From CANLBN01 sp050298695 (GTDB taxonomy: Bacteria > Pseudomonadota > Gammaproteobacteria > Pseudomonadales > Cellvibrionaceae): DNA of 32,874 bases. Position numbers and translations under genes: made by a program. A model generated the notes under the pieces. It worked only from the letters and a program-made list of their open reading frames with translations, had not been told where the DNA came from and did no database searches. The stretch's first letter is position 1. The number at the start of each line of letters is the position of its first letter. Shown piece after piece: positions 15,384 through 24,244 of the stretch. The stretch is taken from contig JBNKUQ010000034.1 of NCBI GenBank assembly GCA_050298695.1, forward strand, positions 1-32,874, written 5' to 3'.

Positions 15384-16118
15384 TTATTTCTTCAAGTACG
15401 GCTCAAATAAACTATATTGCCACTGTCTTAAGGCAAGTACAGCAGTGACTCCTTGCTTTTTGTCTATGTCCTGAGGAATATCTTCTTTGATCAGTTCATT
15501 AAAGTGATTGGCTAGTTGTTGCATTTTTTTCTGTACTTCTGCATTGGATGCTTTGGTTAATAGCCCATTTAAAACGATAAGCTTTTCTGTTTCTTTGTCG
15601 AATTGACATTGAAAGAACTCTCGTTCGAGTTGATCTTGATAAAAATGTTGAATGGGTCCGTTAGGTATCCAGGCGAAGTTAGGTGCAATCAATAATTTAA
15701 TACGATTGCGAGGCAGTAATTCGATAATCTTTAGGCGATCTAAACGGGATAATTTTTGAATGCAGTCGGTTGGCTTAATGTTATATTTATCGATAATGTC
15801 ATTGTAGCTTAAACCATTCATCACATTGGCTGTAATCATTAAAAGCAAGGGGTCGCTAATGATTTCTCGCTCTTGCTCCTCGGTTAACTGAACGAGTTGA
15901 GGTTGGTTTTGTAGCATGAGCTGTATAAGGTCTGATAGCTGCAAACCGATAAGTTGGCCAACAATCTCTAAGCGCTGCAAGGTGAAATTTTGTTCCGAAA
16001 ATAAACGTTTTACTGATGCTTCACTTAGATCTAATGCTTTGGCGACTTCGGTATAGGTGAGCCCATGAGCCTTGAGTTGTTTTTTCAGTGTGCTGATTAG
16101 CGCAGGTATTTGTGCCAT
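15384..16118 (-). CDS. XRE-type helix-turn-helix regulator
   Basis: A 244-residue predicted transcription regulator. The N-terminal HTH (about residues 8-65) reads LTYTEVAKALDLSEASVKRL, typical of the Cro/C1 class. The remaining 180 residues are mostly helical with several conserved-looking Trp/Phe positions (NFAWIPNGPIQHFYQDQLER), and probably form a ligand or dimer domain that I cannot name. It lies upstream of the TPR/oxygenase gene, 20 bases apart, and is divergent from the BenE-type transporter. It could regulate either or both. Confidence 0.72.
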   Translation of the reverse strand: MAQIPALISTLKKQLKAHGLTYTEVAKALDLSEASVKRLFSEQNFTLQRLEIVGQLIGLQLSDLIQLMLQNQPQLVQLTEEQEREIISDPLLLMITANVMNGLSYNDIIDKYNIKPTDCIQKLSRLDRLKIIELLPRNRIKLLIAPNFAWIPNGPIQHFYQDQLEREFFQCQFDKETEKLIVLNGLLTKASNAEVQKKMQQLANHFNELIKEDIPQDIDKKQGVTAVLALRQWQYSLFEPYLKK

Positions 16119-16332
16119 CTTTATGGTTCATCGCTACTGTTTTTTTCAAGAAAGTATCACATAATGAGACGTTTAGTGAAAGCCCAATCATTGGTAATAA
16201 AATAAATAGTTGGCCCTGAAAAATGCACAGCCTACTGATTTAAAAAATAAAATCATCGAACTAACGATTTATTTTGACCAAAAACCCAGTGTCAAGGCAT
16301 TTTTCATGTCTAACTAAATAGGATATAGAAAT

Positions 16333-17502
16333 ATGCTGCGTGATTTATCGTTTACACATATTACCGCGGGTTTTGTTGCCGTTTTAGTGGGGTTTACTAG
16401 TTCCGTGGTTATCGTGTTACAAGCTGCGGATGCAGCAGGCGCTAATCCAGCCCAGATCAGCTCGTGGTTATGGGCCCTGGGTCTTGGGATGGGCCTTACG
16501 TCCATTGGTTTATCATTCTATTACCGTTCTCCCATTTTAACGGCCTGGTCTACGCCCGGTGCTGCATTACTGGCGACCAGTGTCAACGGTATACCCATGG
16601 GTGAAATTGTTGCCGCCTTTATGTTTTCAGCATTGTTAATTCTGTTATGCGGCATTACCGGTTGGTTTGAAAAAATAATGGATTATATTCCTAAATCCTT
16701 GGGTTCGGCGATGTTAGCGGGAGTTTTATTAGCCTTTGGTAAAGACGTGTTTGTCGCTATGCAAGCAGAGTTTTTTTTGGTGTTTGCCATGTTCTTTGTT
16801 TATCTGCTATTTAAACGCCTATTGCCACGCTATACCATATTCATTGTTTTGGCCCTTGGTATAGGGCTGTCTTATTTTAAAGGTTTGCTGACCTTCGGTG
16901 ATTTTAGTTTTTCATTGGCTTCACCTGTATACGTTCCGCCTGTATTTACATGGTCTTCACTAGTGAGTATTGGACTTCCTCTATTCATCGTTACCATGAC
17001 ATCGCAAAATGTGCCTGGAATTGCTGTGATTCGAGCCTCTGGCTATAAAGCGCCGGTTTCTTCTATCCTAACAACCACAGGTCTCACAACTTTGTTGTTG
17101 TCCCCCTTTGGTGGCTATGCGCTAAATTTAGCAGCGATTACAGCGGCTATTTGCATGGGAAAAGAAGCGGGTGAGGATGCCTCAAAGCGATATTTGGCGG
17201 CCATCTCAGCGGGTGTGTTTTATTTGCTCATTGGTCTTTTAGGCGCTACCATCGTCGCCTTGTTTGCTGCCTTCCCCCCCGAATTTGTCTTGGCGATTGC
17301 CGGTTTGGCATTGTTATCAACCATTGCCAATAGTCTCCATGTAGCAGTGGAAGACGAGTCCCACAGGGAATCTGCATTAATCACTTTTTTGGTGACAATA
17401 TCGGGTATTAGCTTATTGGGAATTGGAGCAGCGTTTTGGGGTTTAGTCGCCGGAGTTTTAGCGCATGTGATACTGCAATGGCGTAAAGCCGATTCGTACT
17501 GA
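16333..17502 (+). CDS. benE: BenE-family transporter (benzoate/H+ symporter type)
   Basis: A 389-residue inner-membrane protein, almost entirely hydrophobic, with about 11-12 spans. The start (FVAVLVGFTSSVVIVLQAAD), then SWLWALGLGMGLTSIGLSFY and SPILTAWSTPGAALLATS, is characteristic of BenE/YdcO. TMTSQNVPGIAVIRASGY and LLSPFGGYALNLAAITAAIC in the second half are also conserved. Family members import benzoate with protons, but many, such as YdcO, have no known substrate. No benzoate degradation genes lie nearby, so the substrate is open. AGGATA upstream of ATG 16333 fits as ribosome site. It is divergent from the XRE-type gene. Confidence 0.85.
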   Translation: MLRDLSFTHITAGFVAVLVGFTSSVVIVLQAADAAGANPAQISSWLWALGLGMGLTSIGLSFYYRSPILTAWSTPGAALLATSVNGIPMGEIVAAFMFSALLILLCGITGWFEKIMDYIPKSLGSAMLAGVLLAFGKDVFVAMQAEFFLVFAMFFVYLLFKRLLPRYTIFIVLALGIGLSYFKGLLTFGDFSFSLASPVYVPPVFTWSSLVSIGLPLFIVTMTSQNVPGIAVIRASGYKAPVSSILTTTGLTTLLLSPFGGYALNLAAITAAICMGKEAGEDASKRYLAAISAGVFYLLIGLLGATIVALFAAFPPEFVLAIAGLALLSTIANSLHVAVEDESHRESALITFLVTISGISLLGIGAAFWGLVAGVLAHVILQWRKADSY

Positions 17503-17692
17503 TCTGTACGCTTACGCTATACTTCATTGCTTTATATGTCTTAAGTCTCTCTTAACAAAACACTAAATATACTGTCGGGTATCATATATCGATGCCTTTT
17601 AGGTCTTTTTAGGCAACTTTAAAAGACAAGGTTGCGTTTTTGGTGTTTAATCGCCATGCTGCCACCTTGATTAGCACTATGGATATAGCCTT

Positions 17693-20600
17693 ATGCAGAG
17701 TTTAATAAGAACCGTTGGCGCCTTGCCTTTCTTTATTGCCGTTTTCCTCAACTCCGTCATTGATTTAGGTCATAAGATCGTCATTCAAAATACAATTTTT
17801 AAAATTTATGACGGCTCTGAACAAGTTATTTTGACGGCCATTGTGAATAGCTTAATTTTGTTGCCTGTTATTTTGTTATTCAGTCCAGCGGGTTTTATTG
17901 GTGACAAATACCCTAAAAATAAAATTATGCGTGCGACGGCTTGGTTGGCGGTTGGTTTAACTATCGGGATTACGGTATGTTATTCGCTGGGTTGGTTTTG
18001 GCTTGCGTTCTCCATGACCTTTCTATTGGCCGTGCAATCAGCTTTTTATTTTCCGGCTAAATATGGTTATATCAAAGGGCTCTTTGGTAAAGAGCGACTT
18101 GCCCAAGGTAATGGTGCAGTACAAGCTATTTCTATTGCAGCCATTTTGTCGGGAACCATTATTTTTTCTGTGGGTTTTGAATACTTTTTTTCAACCGAGG
18201 CAACGACAAAAAGTGATCTATTAAAACAACTGGTGCCGTTGGGGTATATCCTAATAGCAAATAGTATTTTTGAAGTGGTGATGACTTATCGTTTGCCTCA
18301 GCATGAAGAAACGGATCATCAAAAAAAGTTCGTCGCCAAAGAATATTTAACAGGTCGCTCGGCGATAAAAAATTTAAAGCCCTTATTGTATCGCCACAAT
18401 ATTCGCCAGGCGATGATAGGTCTAGCATTATTTTGGTCTGTGGGCCAAGTGATGTTGGCTGCTTTCCCAGCCTTTGCCAAAATTACCTTGGGCGAAACCA
18501 ATACCGTGATGATACAGGCCATACTTGGTGCCAGCGGTATTGGTATTGCATTAGGTTCTGCCTTAGCTGGGCGCTTATCTCGTAATTATATTGAGACGGG
18601 TTTAATACCGGTTGGTAGTATTGGTTTTGCTTTGGGTTTGTTGTTATTACCCAATTTATCAAACCATGCAATGATGGCTCTCAATTTCTTATTTATTGGT
18701 GTTATGGGCGGTTTATTTATTGTTCCGCTCAATTCATTAATTCAATTTTATGCAAAAGAAACTGAATTAGGACAGATTTTGGCCACGAACAATTTTGTTC
18801 AAAACGTGGCGATGTTATTTTTCTTGTTGTTAACGGTGACATTTTCTCTGTTGTCTCTTAGCCCAAGATTTTTATTGGTACTCATTGCGGTCGTTGCTTT
18901 AGTAGGAAGCATCTATACGATTATTCGCCTGCCACAAAGTTTAGTCCGCTTGCTCTTTGCTTATATCGTTTCGCGCCGTTATCAAATTAACGTCGAGGGT
19001 ATGAAAAATATCCCCGAGAAAAAAGGCGTATTACTGTTAGGGAATCATATTTCGTGGATAGATTGGGCGATTGTACAAATTGCATGTCCACGCCCAGTTC
19101 GTTTTGTTATGTTGAAAAGCATCTATGAACGATGGTACTTACAATGGTTTTTTAAGTTATTTGGTTGCATTCCTATTCAATCGGGTGCCAGTAGTCAAAA
19201 ATCACTGGAACAAGTCGCCGAATTATTGGATCAAGGAGAAGTCGTTTGTTTATTCCCAGAAGGTATGATTAGTCGCAATGGGCATTTGGCAGAATTTCGT
19301 CGTGGTTACGAGCGAGCGATCGAATTAACAGAAAACGATGTCACTATATTACCGTTTTACTTGCGTGGTTTATGGGGTAGTCAATTTTCACGTTCGACGG
19401 AAAACTTTAAGCGCGTTAGGGGTGGTGGTGCGCGCCGGGATATTATTGTTGCTTTTGGTTCGCCTTTACCTAAGACAACGAAGACCAGCGAACTTAAACG
19501 ACGCGTATTTGATTTGTCTATTAGTTCCTGGCAAGTCTATGCAGAAGAGTTACCGACAATTCCTAATGCGTGGATCGATACCGTCAAAAGACAGGGAAAT
19601 TGTTTGTCCATAGCAGATACTTTAGGCCAGCCATTAAGCACACACCAAGCCTTAACAGGAGCGATCGCATTTTCTCATGAGATGCAAAAAATAAGTCCGG
19701 AGAGAAACATTGGTTTGTTACTGCCAACTAGTGCGGGAGGTATGTTGGCGAACATGGCGGTGTTATTGGCAGGTAAAACTGTTGTCAACTTAAACTATAC
19801 GGCTAGTGCAGATGCGTTTGTCTCTTCATTACAACAAGCTGATATTGAGACGGTCTACACTTCGAAACGTTTTTTAACAAAACTTAAAAATAAAGGCTTT
19901 GATTTTGATAGCGCTTTATCCTCTTGTCGCGTGGTTTTCTTAGAGGAAGTGAAAGAATCTATTCCCAAGTGGAAAATGCTAGGTATCCTGTTGATGGTGA
20001 AATGTTTACCAGCGTGGTGTTTAAAATTACTTTACTCTCATAGTAGAGATAATCAACAAACGGCGGCGATTTTATTTTCCAGTGGTAGTGAGGGTTTGCC
20101 TAAAGGTATTTGTTTAAGTCATGTCAATATTATGGCCAATCTAAAACAAATCGCCGATGTGTTGAATACTCGTGAAGATGATGTGGTCATGGCTTCCTTA
20201 CCTCTTTTTCATGCCTTTGGTTTAACCGTGACGCAGTTTATGCCACTCGTTGAAGGGATGCCTTTGGTGTGCCATGCTGATCCAACCGATGCGCTCGGTA
20301 GTGCAAAAGCGATTGCGAAGTACCGAGCTACAATTATGTGCGGCACATCGACCTTTTTAAGATTGTATTGTCGCAATAATAAAGTGCATCCTTTGATGTT
20401 GGAGAGCTTACGTATTGTTGTTTCGGGTGCAGAAAAATTAAATCCTGCTGTACGGGAAGCCTTTAAACTTAAATTTAATAAGGAAATTTACGAAGGCTAT
20501 GGTGCAACCGAAACAACGCCGGTTGCTAGCGTCAATATTCCCGCAGTACTCTCGATAGAAGATTGGAAAGTACAGTTAGGTGATAAATTAGGAACAGTGG

Positions 20601-21166
20601 GTATGCCACTTCCCGGTACCAGTTTTAAAATTGTTGACCCAGAAACCTTTGAAGAATTGCCAGAAAATGAAGATGGTATGATTTTGATCGGTGGCACACA
20701 AGTGATGCAAGGTTATTTAAACAATACCGAAAAAACGCAATCGGTGATTAAAGTGATCGATGGGATTCGCTGGTATATAACCGGAGACAAAGGCCATTTA
20801 GATGGCGATGGATTTTTAACGATCGTCGATCGTTATTCTCGCTTTGCTAAATTGGGTGGAGAGATGATCAGTCTTGGAGCGGTTGAGTCTAAAATTCAGG
20901 AAGCGATTAAGAATGCTCATCAAGATGATGGCACGGATGACATAGAAGTGATCGCTGTGAATGTTCCCGATGATAAAAAAGGAGAAAAAATTATTTTGTT
21001 AAGTGAAGCAGAATTAGATCCGGCTGCATTAAGGGAAGCGATGCTAGCGACAGGGTGTAATCCCCTGATGGTGCCCAGCCAAATTATAAAAGTGGATGCT
21101 TTACCTAAGTTAGGGTCAGGTAAGGTCGATTTTTCAAAAGCCAAAAAGCTTGCTCAGTCTTTTTAA
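17693..21166 (+). CDS. aas: Fused lysophospholipid transporter / acyltransferase / acyl-ACP synthetase
   Basis: A 1157-residue three-part protein for repair of lysophospholipids. Residues about 1-410 are an MFS transporter like LplT, which flips lysophosphatidylethanolamine inward. Residues about 425-610 are a PlsC-type acyltransferase, with the HX4D motif in NHISWID near 451 and FPEGMISRNG near 520. Residues about 630-1157 are an AMP-forming acyl-ACP synthetase, with SSGSEGLPKGI near 793, YEGYGATETTP near 932, TGDKGHLDGDGFLTIVDR near 1031, and the catalytic-lysine region LPKLGSGKVD near the end. In E. coli LplT and Aas are separate neighbouring genes; the fusion joins flipping, acyl activation and acyl transfer. 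No obvious operon partner is present. Confidence 0.92.
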   Translation: MQSLIRTVGALPFFIAVFLNSVIDLGHKIVIQNTIFKIYDGSEQVILTAIVNSLILLPVILLFSPAGFIGDKYPKNKIMRATAWLAVGLTIGITVCYSLGWFWLAFSMTFLLAVQSAFYFPAKYGYIKGLFGKERLAQGNGAVQAISIAAILSGTIIFSVGFEYFFSTEATTKSDLLKQLVPLGYILIANSIFEVVMTYRLPQHEETDHQKKFVAKEYLTGRSAIKNLKPLLYRHNIRQAMIGLALFWSVGQVMLAAFPAFAKITLGETNTVMIQAILGASGIGIALGSALAGRLSRNYIETGLIPVGSIGFALGLLLLPNLSNHAMMALNFLFIGVMGGLFIVPLNSLIQFYAKETELGQILATNNFVQNVAMLFFLLLTVTFSLLSLSPRFLLVLIAVVALVGSIYTIIRLPQSLVRLLFAYIVSRRYQINVEGMKNIPEKKGVLLLGNHISWIDWAIVQIACPRPVRFVMLKSIYERWYLQWFFKLFGCIPIQSGASSQKSLEQVAELLDQGEVVCLFPEGMISRNGHLAEFRRGYERAIELTENDVTILPFYLRGLWGSQFSRSTENFKRVRGGGARRDIIVAFGSPLPKTTKTSELKRRVFDLSISSWQVYAEELPTIPNAWIDTVKRQGNCLSIADTLGQPLSTHQALTGAIAFSHEMQKISPERNIGLLLPTSAGGMLANMAVLLAGKTVVNLNYTASADAFVSSLQQADIETVYTSKRFLTKLKNKGFDFDSALSSCRVVFLEEVKESIPKWKMLGILLMVKCLPAWCLKLLYSHSRDNQQTAAILFSSGSEGLPKGICLSHVNIMANLKQIADVLNTREDDVVMASLPLFHAFGLTVTQFMPLVEGMPLVCHADPTDALGSAKAIAKYRATIMCGTSTFLRLYCRNNKVHPLMLESLRIVVSGAEKLNPAVREAFKLKFNKEIYEGYGATETTPVASVNIPAVLSIEDWKVQLGDKLGTVGMPLPGTSFKIVDPETFEELPENEDGMILIGGTQVMQGYLNNTEKTQSVIKVIDGIRWYITGDKGHLDGDGFLTIVDRYSRFAKLGGEMISLGAVESKIQEAIKNAHQDDGTDDIEVIAVNVPDDKKGEKIILLSEAELDPAALREAMLATGCNPLMVPSQIIKVDALPKLGSGKVDFSKAKKLAQSF

Positions 21167-21230
21167 GTTACTAACCAAAAGACTTAAATAGGGTACATGG
21201 AGTTAATATCAGTATGATGATTATTTGTGG

Positions 21231-21357
21231 CGTCATTCCCGCGAAGGCGCACTACTGTCCGGAATAATCCTTCTCTCGTCATACCCGCGTAGGCGGGTAT
21301 CCATTTTTTCTTTTAAAACAATGTACTAGATGGATGCCCGCCTTCGCGGGAATGACG
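21231..21357. repeat. CGTCATTCCCGCG palindromic repeat: one half plus one complete copy
   Basis: A half element CGTCATTCCCGCGAAGGCG lies at 21231-21249. A complete inverted pair follows: CGTCATACCCGCGTAGGCGG then GTATCCAT (21277-21304), and ATGGATGCCCGCCTTCGCGG then GAATGACG (21330-21357), around a 25-base AT-rich loop. It fills the gap between aas and the convergent cupin gene and may act as a transcription stop or RNA end protector. Confidence 0.85.
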
Positions 21358-21425
21358 ATGTATTCTTTTTTAAGTGTCTCAGCAGTATCTAGAAGAGAGC
21401 AGACAAGCAGTCTGCTCTCAAGCTT

Positions 21426-21737
21426 TTACACGCTGCCCTCTGCCTCAATCACCAAGATTCTAGCCTCTCCCTGTGGGCGAGCCACATGTTCTGTTCCCAC
21501 GGAAGCGAAAAAGATATCGCCAGGGTTTAGCTGGATAGACTCCTCTTGGCCATTGAGGCGATAGTACATATCAACGCTACCATCTAAGACAACAAAGACT
21601 TCTTCACCGTCATTGATATGCCATTTATAGGGCTCGTTGGTCCAATGTAGACGAGTGGTAATGCCGTTCATATTGGCGATATCTAGTGCCCCCCAGGCCT
21701 TATCGGCCTTGAACGTTTTTCCACGAATAATCTTCAT
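21426..21737 (-). CDS. Small cupin-domain protein
   Basis: A single-domain cupin of 103 residues. Motif 1 reads WHINDGEEVFVVLDGSVDMY and motif 2 LNPGDIFFASVGTEHVARP, together giving the metal-binding histidines and glutamate of the double-stranded beta barrel. Small cupins bind metals or small ligands; the activity cannot be told from sequence. The start MKIIRGKTF at 21737 has AAGGA about 9 bases upstream. The frame extends to 21809 but that extension lacks a ribosome site. It is divergent from hisF, with 120 bases between their starts. Confidence 0.82.
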   Translation of the reverse strand: MKIIRGKTFKADKAWGALDIANMNGITTRLHWTNEPYKWHINDGEEVFVVLDGSVDMYYRLNGQEESIQLNPGDIFFASVGTEHVARPQGEARILVIEAEGSV

Positions 21738-21857
21738 CTTATAAATCCTTAGTTTTGATGACTTGGAGTTTAAGGCTGGGGGGTGAGTTAGGCAATGGAG
21801 GTAAACCAACCAGTACCAAAGGTGCTAGAATCGCGTTTTTATTTTTGGTGTTGTTTT

Positions 21858-22631
21858 ATGTCTCTTGCTAAGCGAATTATTCCTTGTCTTGATGTTGATT
21901 CTGGCCGTGTTGTTAAGGGGGTCCAGTTTGTGGACATCCGCGATGCAGGTGACCCCGTCGAGGTTGCCAAGCGTTATAACGAACAGGGTGCCGATGAAAT
22001 TACCTTTCTCGATATTACCGCTACACACGAAGGGCGAGAAACCACCGTTCATACTGTTGAGGCTATTGCCGCTGAAGTCTTTATCCCCTTAACCGTGGGG
22101 GGGGGCATTCGCACCCTTGACGATATCCGCACCATGTTAAATGCTGGAGCCGATAAGGTGGGTATTAACTCCGCAGCGGTCTTTAATCCGGAGTTTGTTA
22201 AAGAAGCCTCTGAGCGTTTTGGGGCTCAATGCATCGTTGTTGCCATCGATGCCAAAAAAGTCAGTGCTGAAAACGAGCCTAATCGTTGGGAGATCTTTAC
22301 CCATGGGGGGAGAAAGCCTACCGGTATTGATGCAGTCGAGTGGGCCGTAAAAATGGCCCATTATGGAGCCGGTGAAATCCTTCTAACCAGTATGGATAAG
22401 GATGGTACGAAGGATGGTTTTGATTTAGCCTTGACCCGTGCCGTCAGTGATGCCGTCTCCATTCCCGTTATCGCTTCTGGTGGCGTAGGAAATCTCCAAC
22501 ACTTAGCTGAGGGCGTGACCCTAGGTGGCGCGGATGCGGTGTTAGCCGCAAGTATCTTCCATTTTGGTGAATACAGTGTTCCCGAGGCCAAAGCGCATAT
22601 GGCTCAGTTAGGGATAGAAGTTAGGGAATAA
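21858..22631 (+). CDS. hisF: Imidazole glycerol phosphate synthase, cyclase subunit
   Basis: Uses ammonia from HisH to turn PRFAR into imidazoleglycerol phosphate and AICAR. The 257 residues fit the family. It is a (beta/alpha)8 barrel with catalytic aspartates Asp12 (IPCLDVDSGRVVKG) and Asp131 (VVAIDAKK), and phosphate motifs GGGIRTLDDIRTMLNAGADK (81-100) and ASGGVGNLQHLAEG. ATG 21858 gives the family start MSLAKRIIPC; the frame reaches back to 21795 without a known start. It is the sole his gene at this end, 8.4 kb from hisA. It must therefore have its own promoter in the cupin-hisF gap, or depend on read-through from upstream plus-strand transcripts. Confidence 0.96.
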   Translation: MSLAKRIIPCLDVDSGRVVKGVQFVDIRDAGDPVEVAKRYNEQGADEITFLDITATHEGRETTVHTVEAIAAEVFIPLTVGGGIRTLDDIRTMLNAGADKVGINSAAVFNPEFVKEASERFGAQCIVVAIDAKKVSAENEPNRWEIFTHGGRKPTGIDAVEWAVKMAHYGAGEILLTSMDKDGTKDGFDLALTRAVSDAVSIPVIASGGVGNLQHLAEGVTLGGADAVLAASIFHFGEYSVPEAKAHMAQLGIEVRE

Positions 22632-22644
22632 ATCAAGGAGAAGG

Positions 22645-22683
22645 TAAATAGGCCCAATATAATTGATATCGGGCCTGTATTTA
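22645..22683. terminator. Bidirectional hairpin between hisF and the DUF6316-like gene
   Basis: AGGCCC (22650-22655) pairs with GGGCCT (22671-22676), extended inside by ATAT/ATAT and outside by TAAATA/TATTTA with a small bulge. It lies between two convergent genes and has A/T-rich flanks on both sides, so it can stop transcription in both directions. Confidence 0.6.
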
Positions 22684-22695
22684 GCGCAAATTAAA

Positions 22696-22947
22696 TTATG
22701 CAGCGTGGTTGACGTACTCCGTCACACGTTCAATCAGTTCGGGTTCAGCGTTTTCAACAAAGTCCATAAAATCGGCAATGCCTTGACTTGCCTCTTTGGC
22801 GCTATCAAAAGGGCCAATTTCCATGCCTTCTCGAGTGCGGAAGTACCAGTAACTATACTGCGTAAATAAACGTTCACTACGGATGGGAACGAGTGTATTT
22901 TCATCATTTTCGCCATTACGTTTCATGGCGACATTTGCCATTGTCAT
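22696..22947 (-). CDS. Small DUF6316-like protein
   Basis: An 83-residue hypothetical protein. The core SYWYFRTREGMEIGPFDSAK recalls the DUF6316 family of pseudomonads and relatives, whose function is unknown. A charged N-terminus and an acidic helical end (FMDFVENAEPELIERVTEYV) flank it. There is no signal peptide or membrane span, so it is probably cytoplasmic. ATG 22947 has GAGGA 7 bases upstream. A later ATG would shorten it by two residues. A perfect hairpin (23010-23030) lies 63 bases upstream, in the likely promoter area. Confidence 0.7.
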   Translation of the reverse strand: MTMANVAMKRNGENDENTLVPIRSERLFTQYSYWYFRTREGMEIGPFDSAKEASQGIADFMDFVENAEPELIERVTEYVNHAA

Positions 22948-23009
22948 ATCAATATCCTCTTTGAGCTTTGAACGAGATGATACATTAGCTTCGATTGGAT
23001 GCCAACCAA

Positions 23010-23030
23010 GTTGCCTGAAAATCAGGCAAC
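23010..23030. repeat. Perfect 9-bp inverted repeat upstream of the DUF6316-like gene
   Basis: GTTGCCTGA-AAA-TCAGGCAAC. It has no T-run on either side and lies 63 bases upstream of the DUF6316-like start and 180 bases after the yibQ stop. An operator, or a processing hairpin for the yibQ transcript, is possible. Confidence 0.55.
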
Positions 23031-23209
23031 GCTCACATTATTGAGTTTACTTCACTCTGTGATTGGTTAAAAACAGAACAATTATAATAATTTAATCGCC
23101 TAGCGAATGTTATTTAACCACGATGAGCGGTTCATAAAGTGGCATCAAGGGTTATACCTGTGTCTTGTTAGTCGATTTTGGTGACAGTATATTGGTGAGC
23201 TGGATGGCT

Positions 23210-24091
23210 TTAATCGAAAGTATTTTCAGAAAAAATGGAAGGGTTATCTTTAGGCTGTGAGGTGGTCTCGGCGCTTTTACTATTCATGGCTTGAATATTC
23301 TTTTTATTAGGAGAGTAGCGGCTGACTAATGTCGATGCGGAAACAAGATTAATCTTTTCTGCGGGTAGTCGCGATAAATTGCGTTGTAAATAACGCAACG
23401 TTTCTGGATAGGGGTGTGCAATAGCAATCGCATAGCCTTGTTTTTTAGCGACACTGATAAATTTGTTAAATTGTTGATGAATTTTTTTGTAGTTGCGATC
23501 GTGATCGAGAAAGACATCACGTTTTAATGATGGAACGTTGCGTTGTTGTGCCGTTTTCCACGCTACGCTATGAGATGTAGTACGGCTATCAATAAAGTAT
23601 AAACCGTGCTCGCTCAATGTTTTCATTGTCCACTCCATGGGTAATTGTTTCTGCGTCAACAAACTGCCCATGTGATTATTGACACCAGCAATATAAGGCA
23701 CAGATAGGATTGCTTGATTGAGCGCATGAGAAAAATCGTTCTCATTCATCGACTCGCTTAAACCATCCTGGCCCATGGGAAAATTGTGGACATTACTCAT
23801 GGGAGCGTGAAGCATTAATTCTTTGCGACGCTCTTGTGCTTGCTGTGCTAAAAAAACGGCATTGGGACTATGAGGAATAATGGCGTACGTGATCTCCCCC
23901 GGTAGTTCGATGGCGGATAATCCTTGGCGTTTACTGTAACCGAGGTCATCAATAATAATGGCGACATCTGCAATAAAGGGTTCAGATATTTGATGCTCTT
24001 CATTATCTATTTCGCAATAACTCTTTGCAGAAAATATTAGAGTGATAATCAATATAAAAAGAGAATATTTTTTCGTTGGTAATATTTTCAT
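23210..24091 (-). CDS. yibQ: Divergent polysaccharide deacetylase family protein (YibQ-like)
   Basis: A 293-residue secreted protein. The N-terminal signal peptide (about 1-26, LFILIITLIFSAKSYC) is followed by a polysaccharide-deacetylase-like fold. Visible family motifs are DVAIIIDDLGYS (42-53), LPGEITYAIIPHSP, LMLHAPMSN, GVNNHMGSLLTQ, FIDSRTTSHS and AIAIAHPYPETL, typical of the divergent YibQ group. No activity has been firmly established for this group. Its constant company with envC and ctpA suggests a cell-wall role. It is the last gene of the envC-ctpA-yibQ row; a palindromic repeat separates it from ctpA. The C-terminal 35 residues are Ser/Asn-rich and probably disordered. Confidence 0.88.
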   Translation of the reverse strand: MKILPTKKYSLFILIITLIFSAKSYCEIDNEEHQISEPFIADVAIIIDDLGYSKRQGLSAIELPGEITYAIIPHSPNAVFLAQQAQERRKELMLHAPMSNVHNFPMGQDGLSESMNENDFSHALNQAILSVPYIAGVNNHMGSLLTQKQLPMEWTMKTLSEHGLYFIDSRTTSHSVAWKTAQQRNVPSLKRDVFLDHDRNYKKIHQQFNKFISVAKKQGYAIAIAHPYPETLRYLQRNLSRLPAEKINLVSASTLVSRYSPNKKNIQAMNSKSAETTSQPKDNPSIFSENTFD

Positions 24092-24162
24092 TTGAAATAC
24101 TTATTAGCAGGTCGCTGTAAAATAATACACCGAGATAGCCGGGTATCCATTGTTGCTCCAGT

Positions 24163-24239
24163 CGTCATTCCCGCGCAGGCGGGAATCCAGTGTTAGTTAA
24201 TAGGTTTAAGTCTGGATCCCCGCCTGCGCGGGGATGACG
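24163..24239. repeat. Complete CGTCATTCCCGCG palindromic repeat after ctpA
   Basis: 28-base arms, CGTCATTCCCGCGCAGGCGG then GAATCCAG (24163-24190) and CTGGATCCCCGCCTGCGCGG then GGATGACG (24212-24239), flank a 21-base loop. The core ATTCCC-N8-GGGAAT (24167-24186) has the form of the Neisseria dRS3 repeat. It begins 5 bases after the ctpA stop (minus strand) and would form a strong RNA hairpin between ctpA and yibQ. Confidence 0.88.
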
Positions 24240-24244
24240 AACTA

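Noticed and set aside
17679..17705. Mini-frame MDIALCRV overlapping the aas start
   Set aside because: Eight codons with no good ribosome site; not distinguishable from chance.
21334..21564. 76-codon frame starting MPAFAGMT
   Set aside because: Begins inside a repeat arm and then runs antisense to the cupin gene.
21795..21857. N-terminal extension of hisF
   Set aside because: HisF begins MSLAKRIIPCLDV; the extra residues do not belong to the family.
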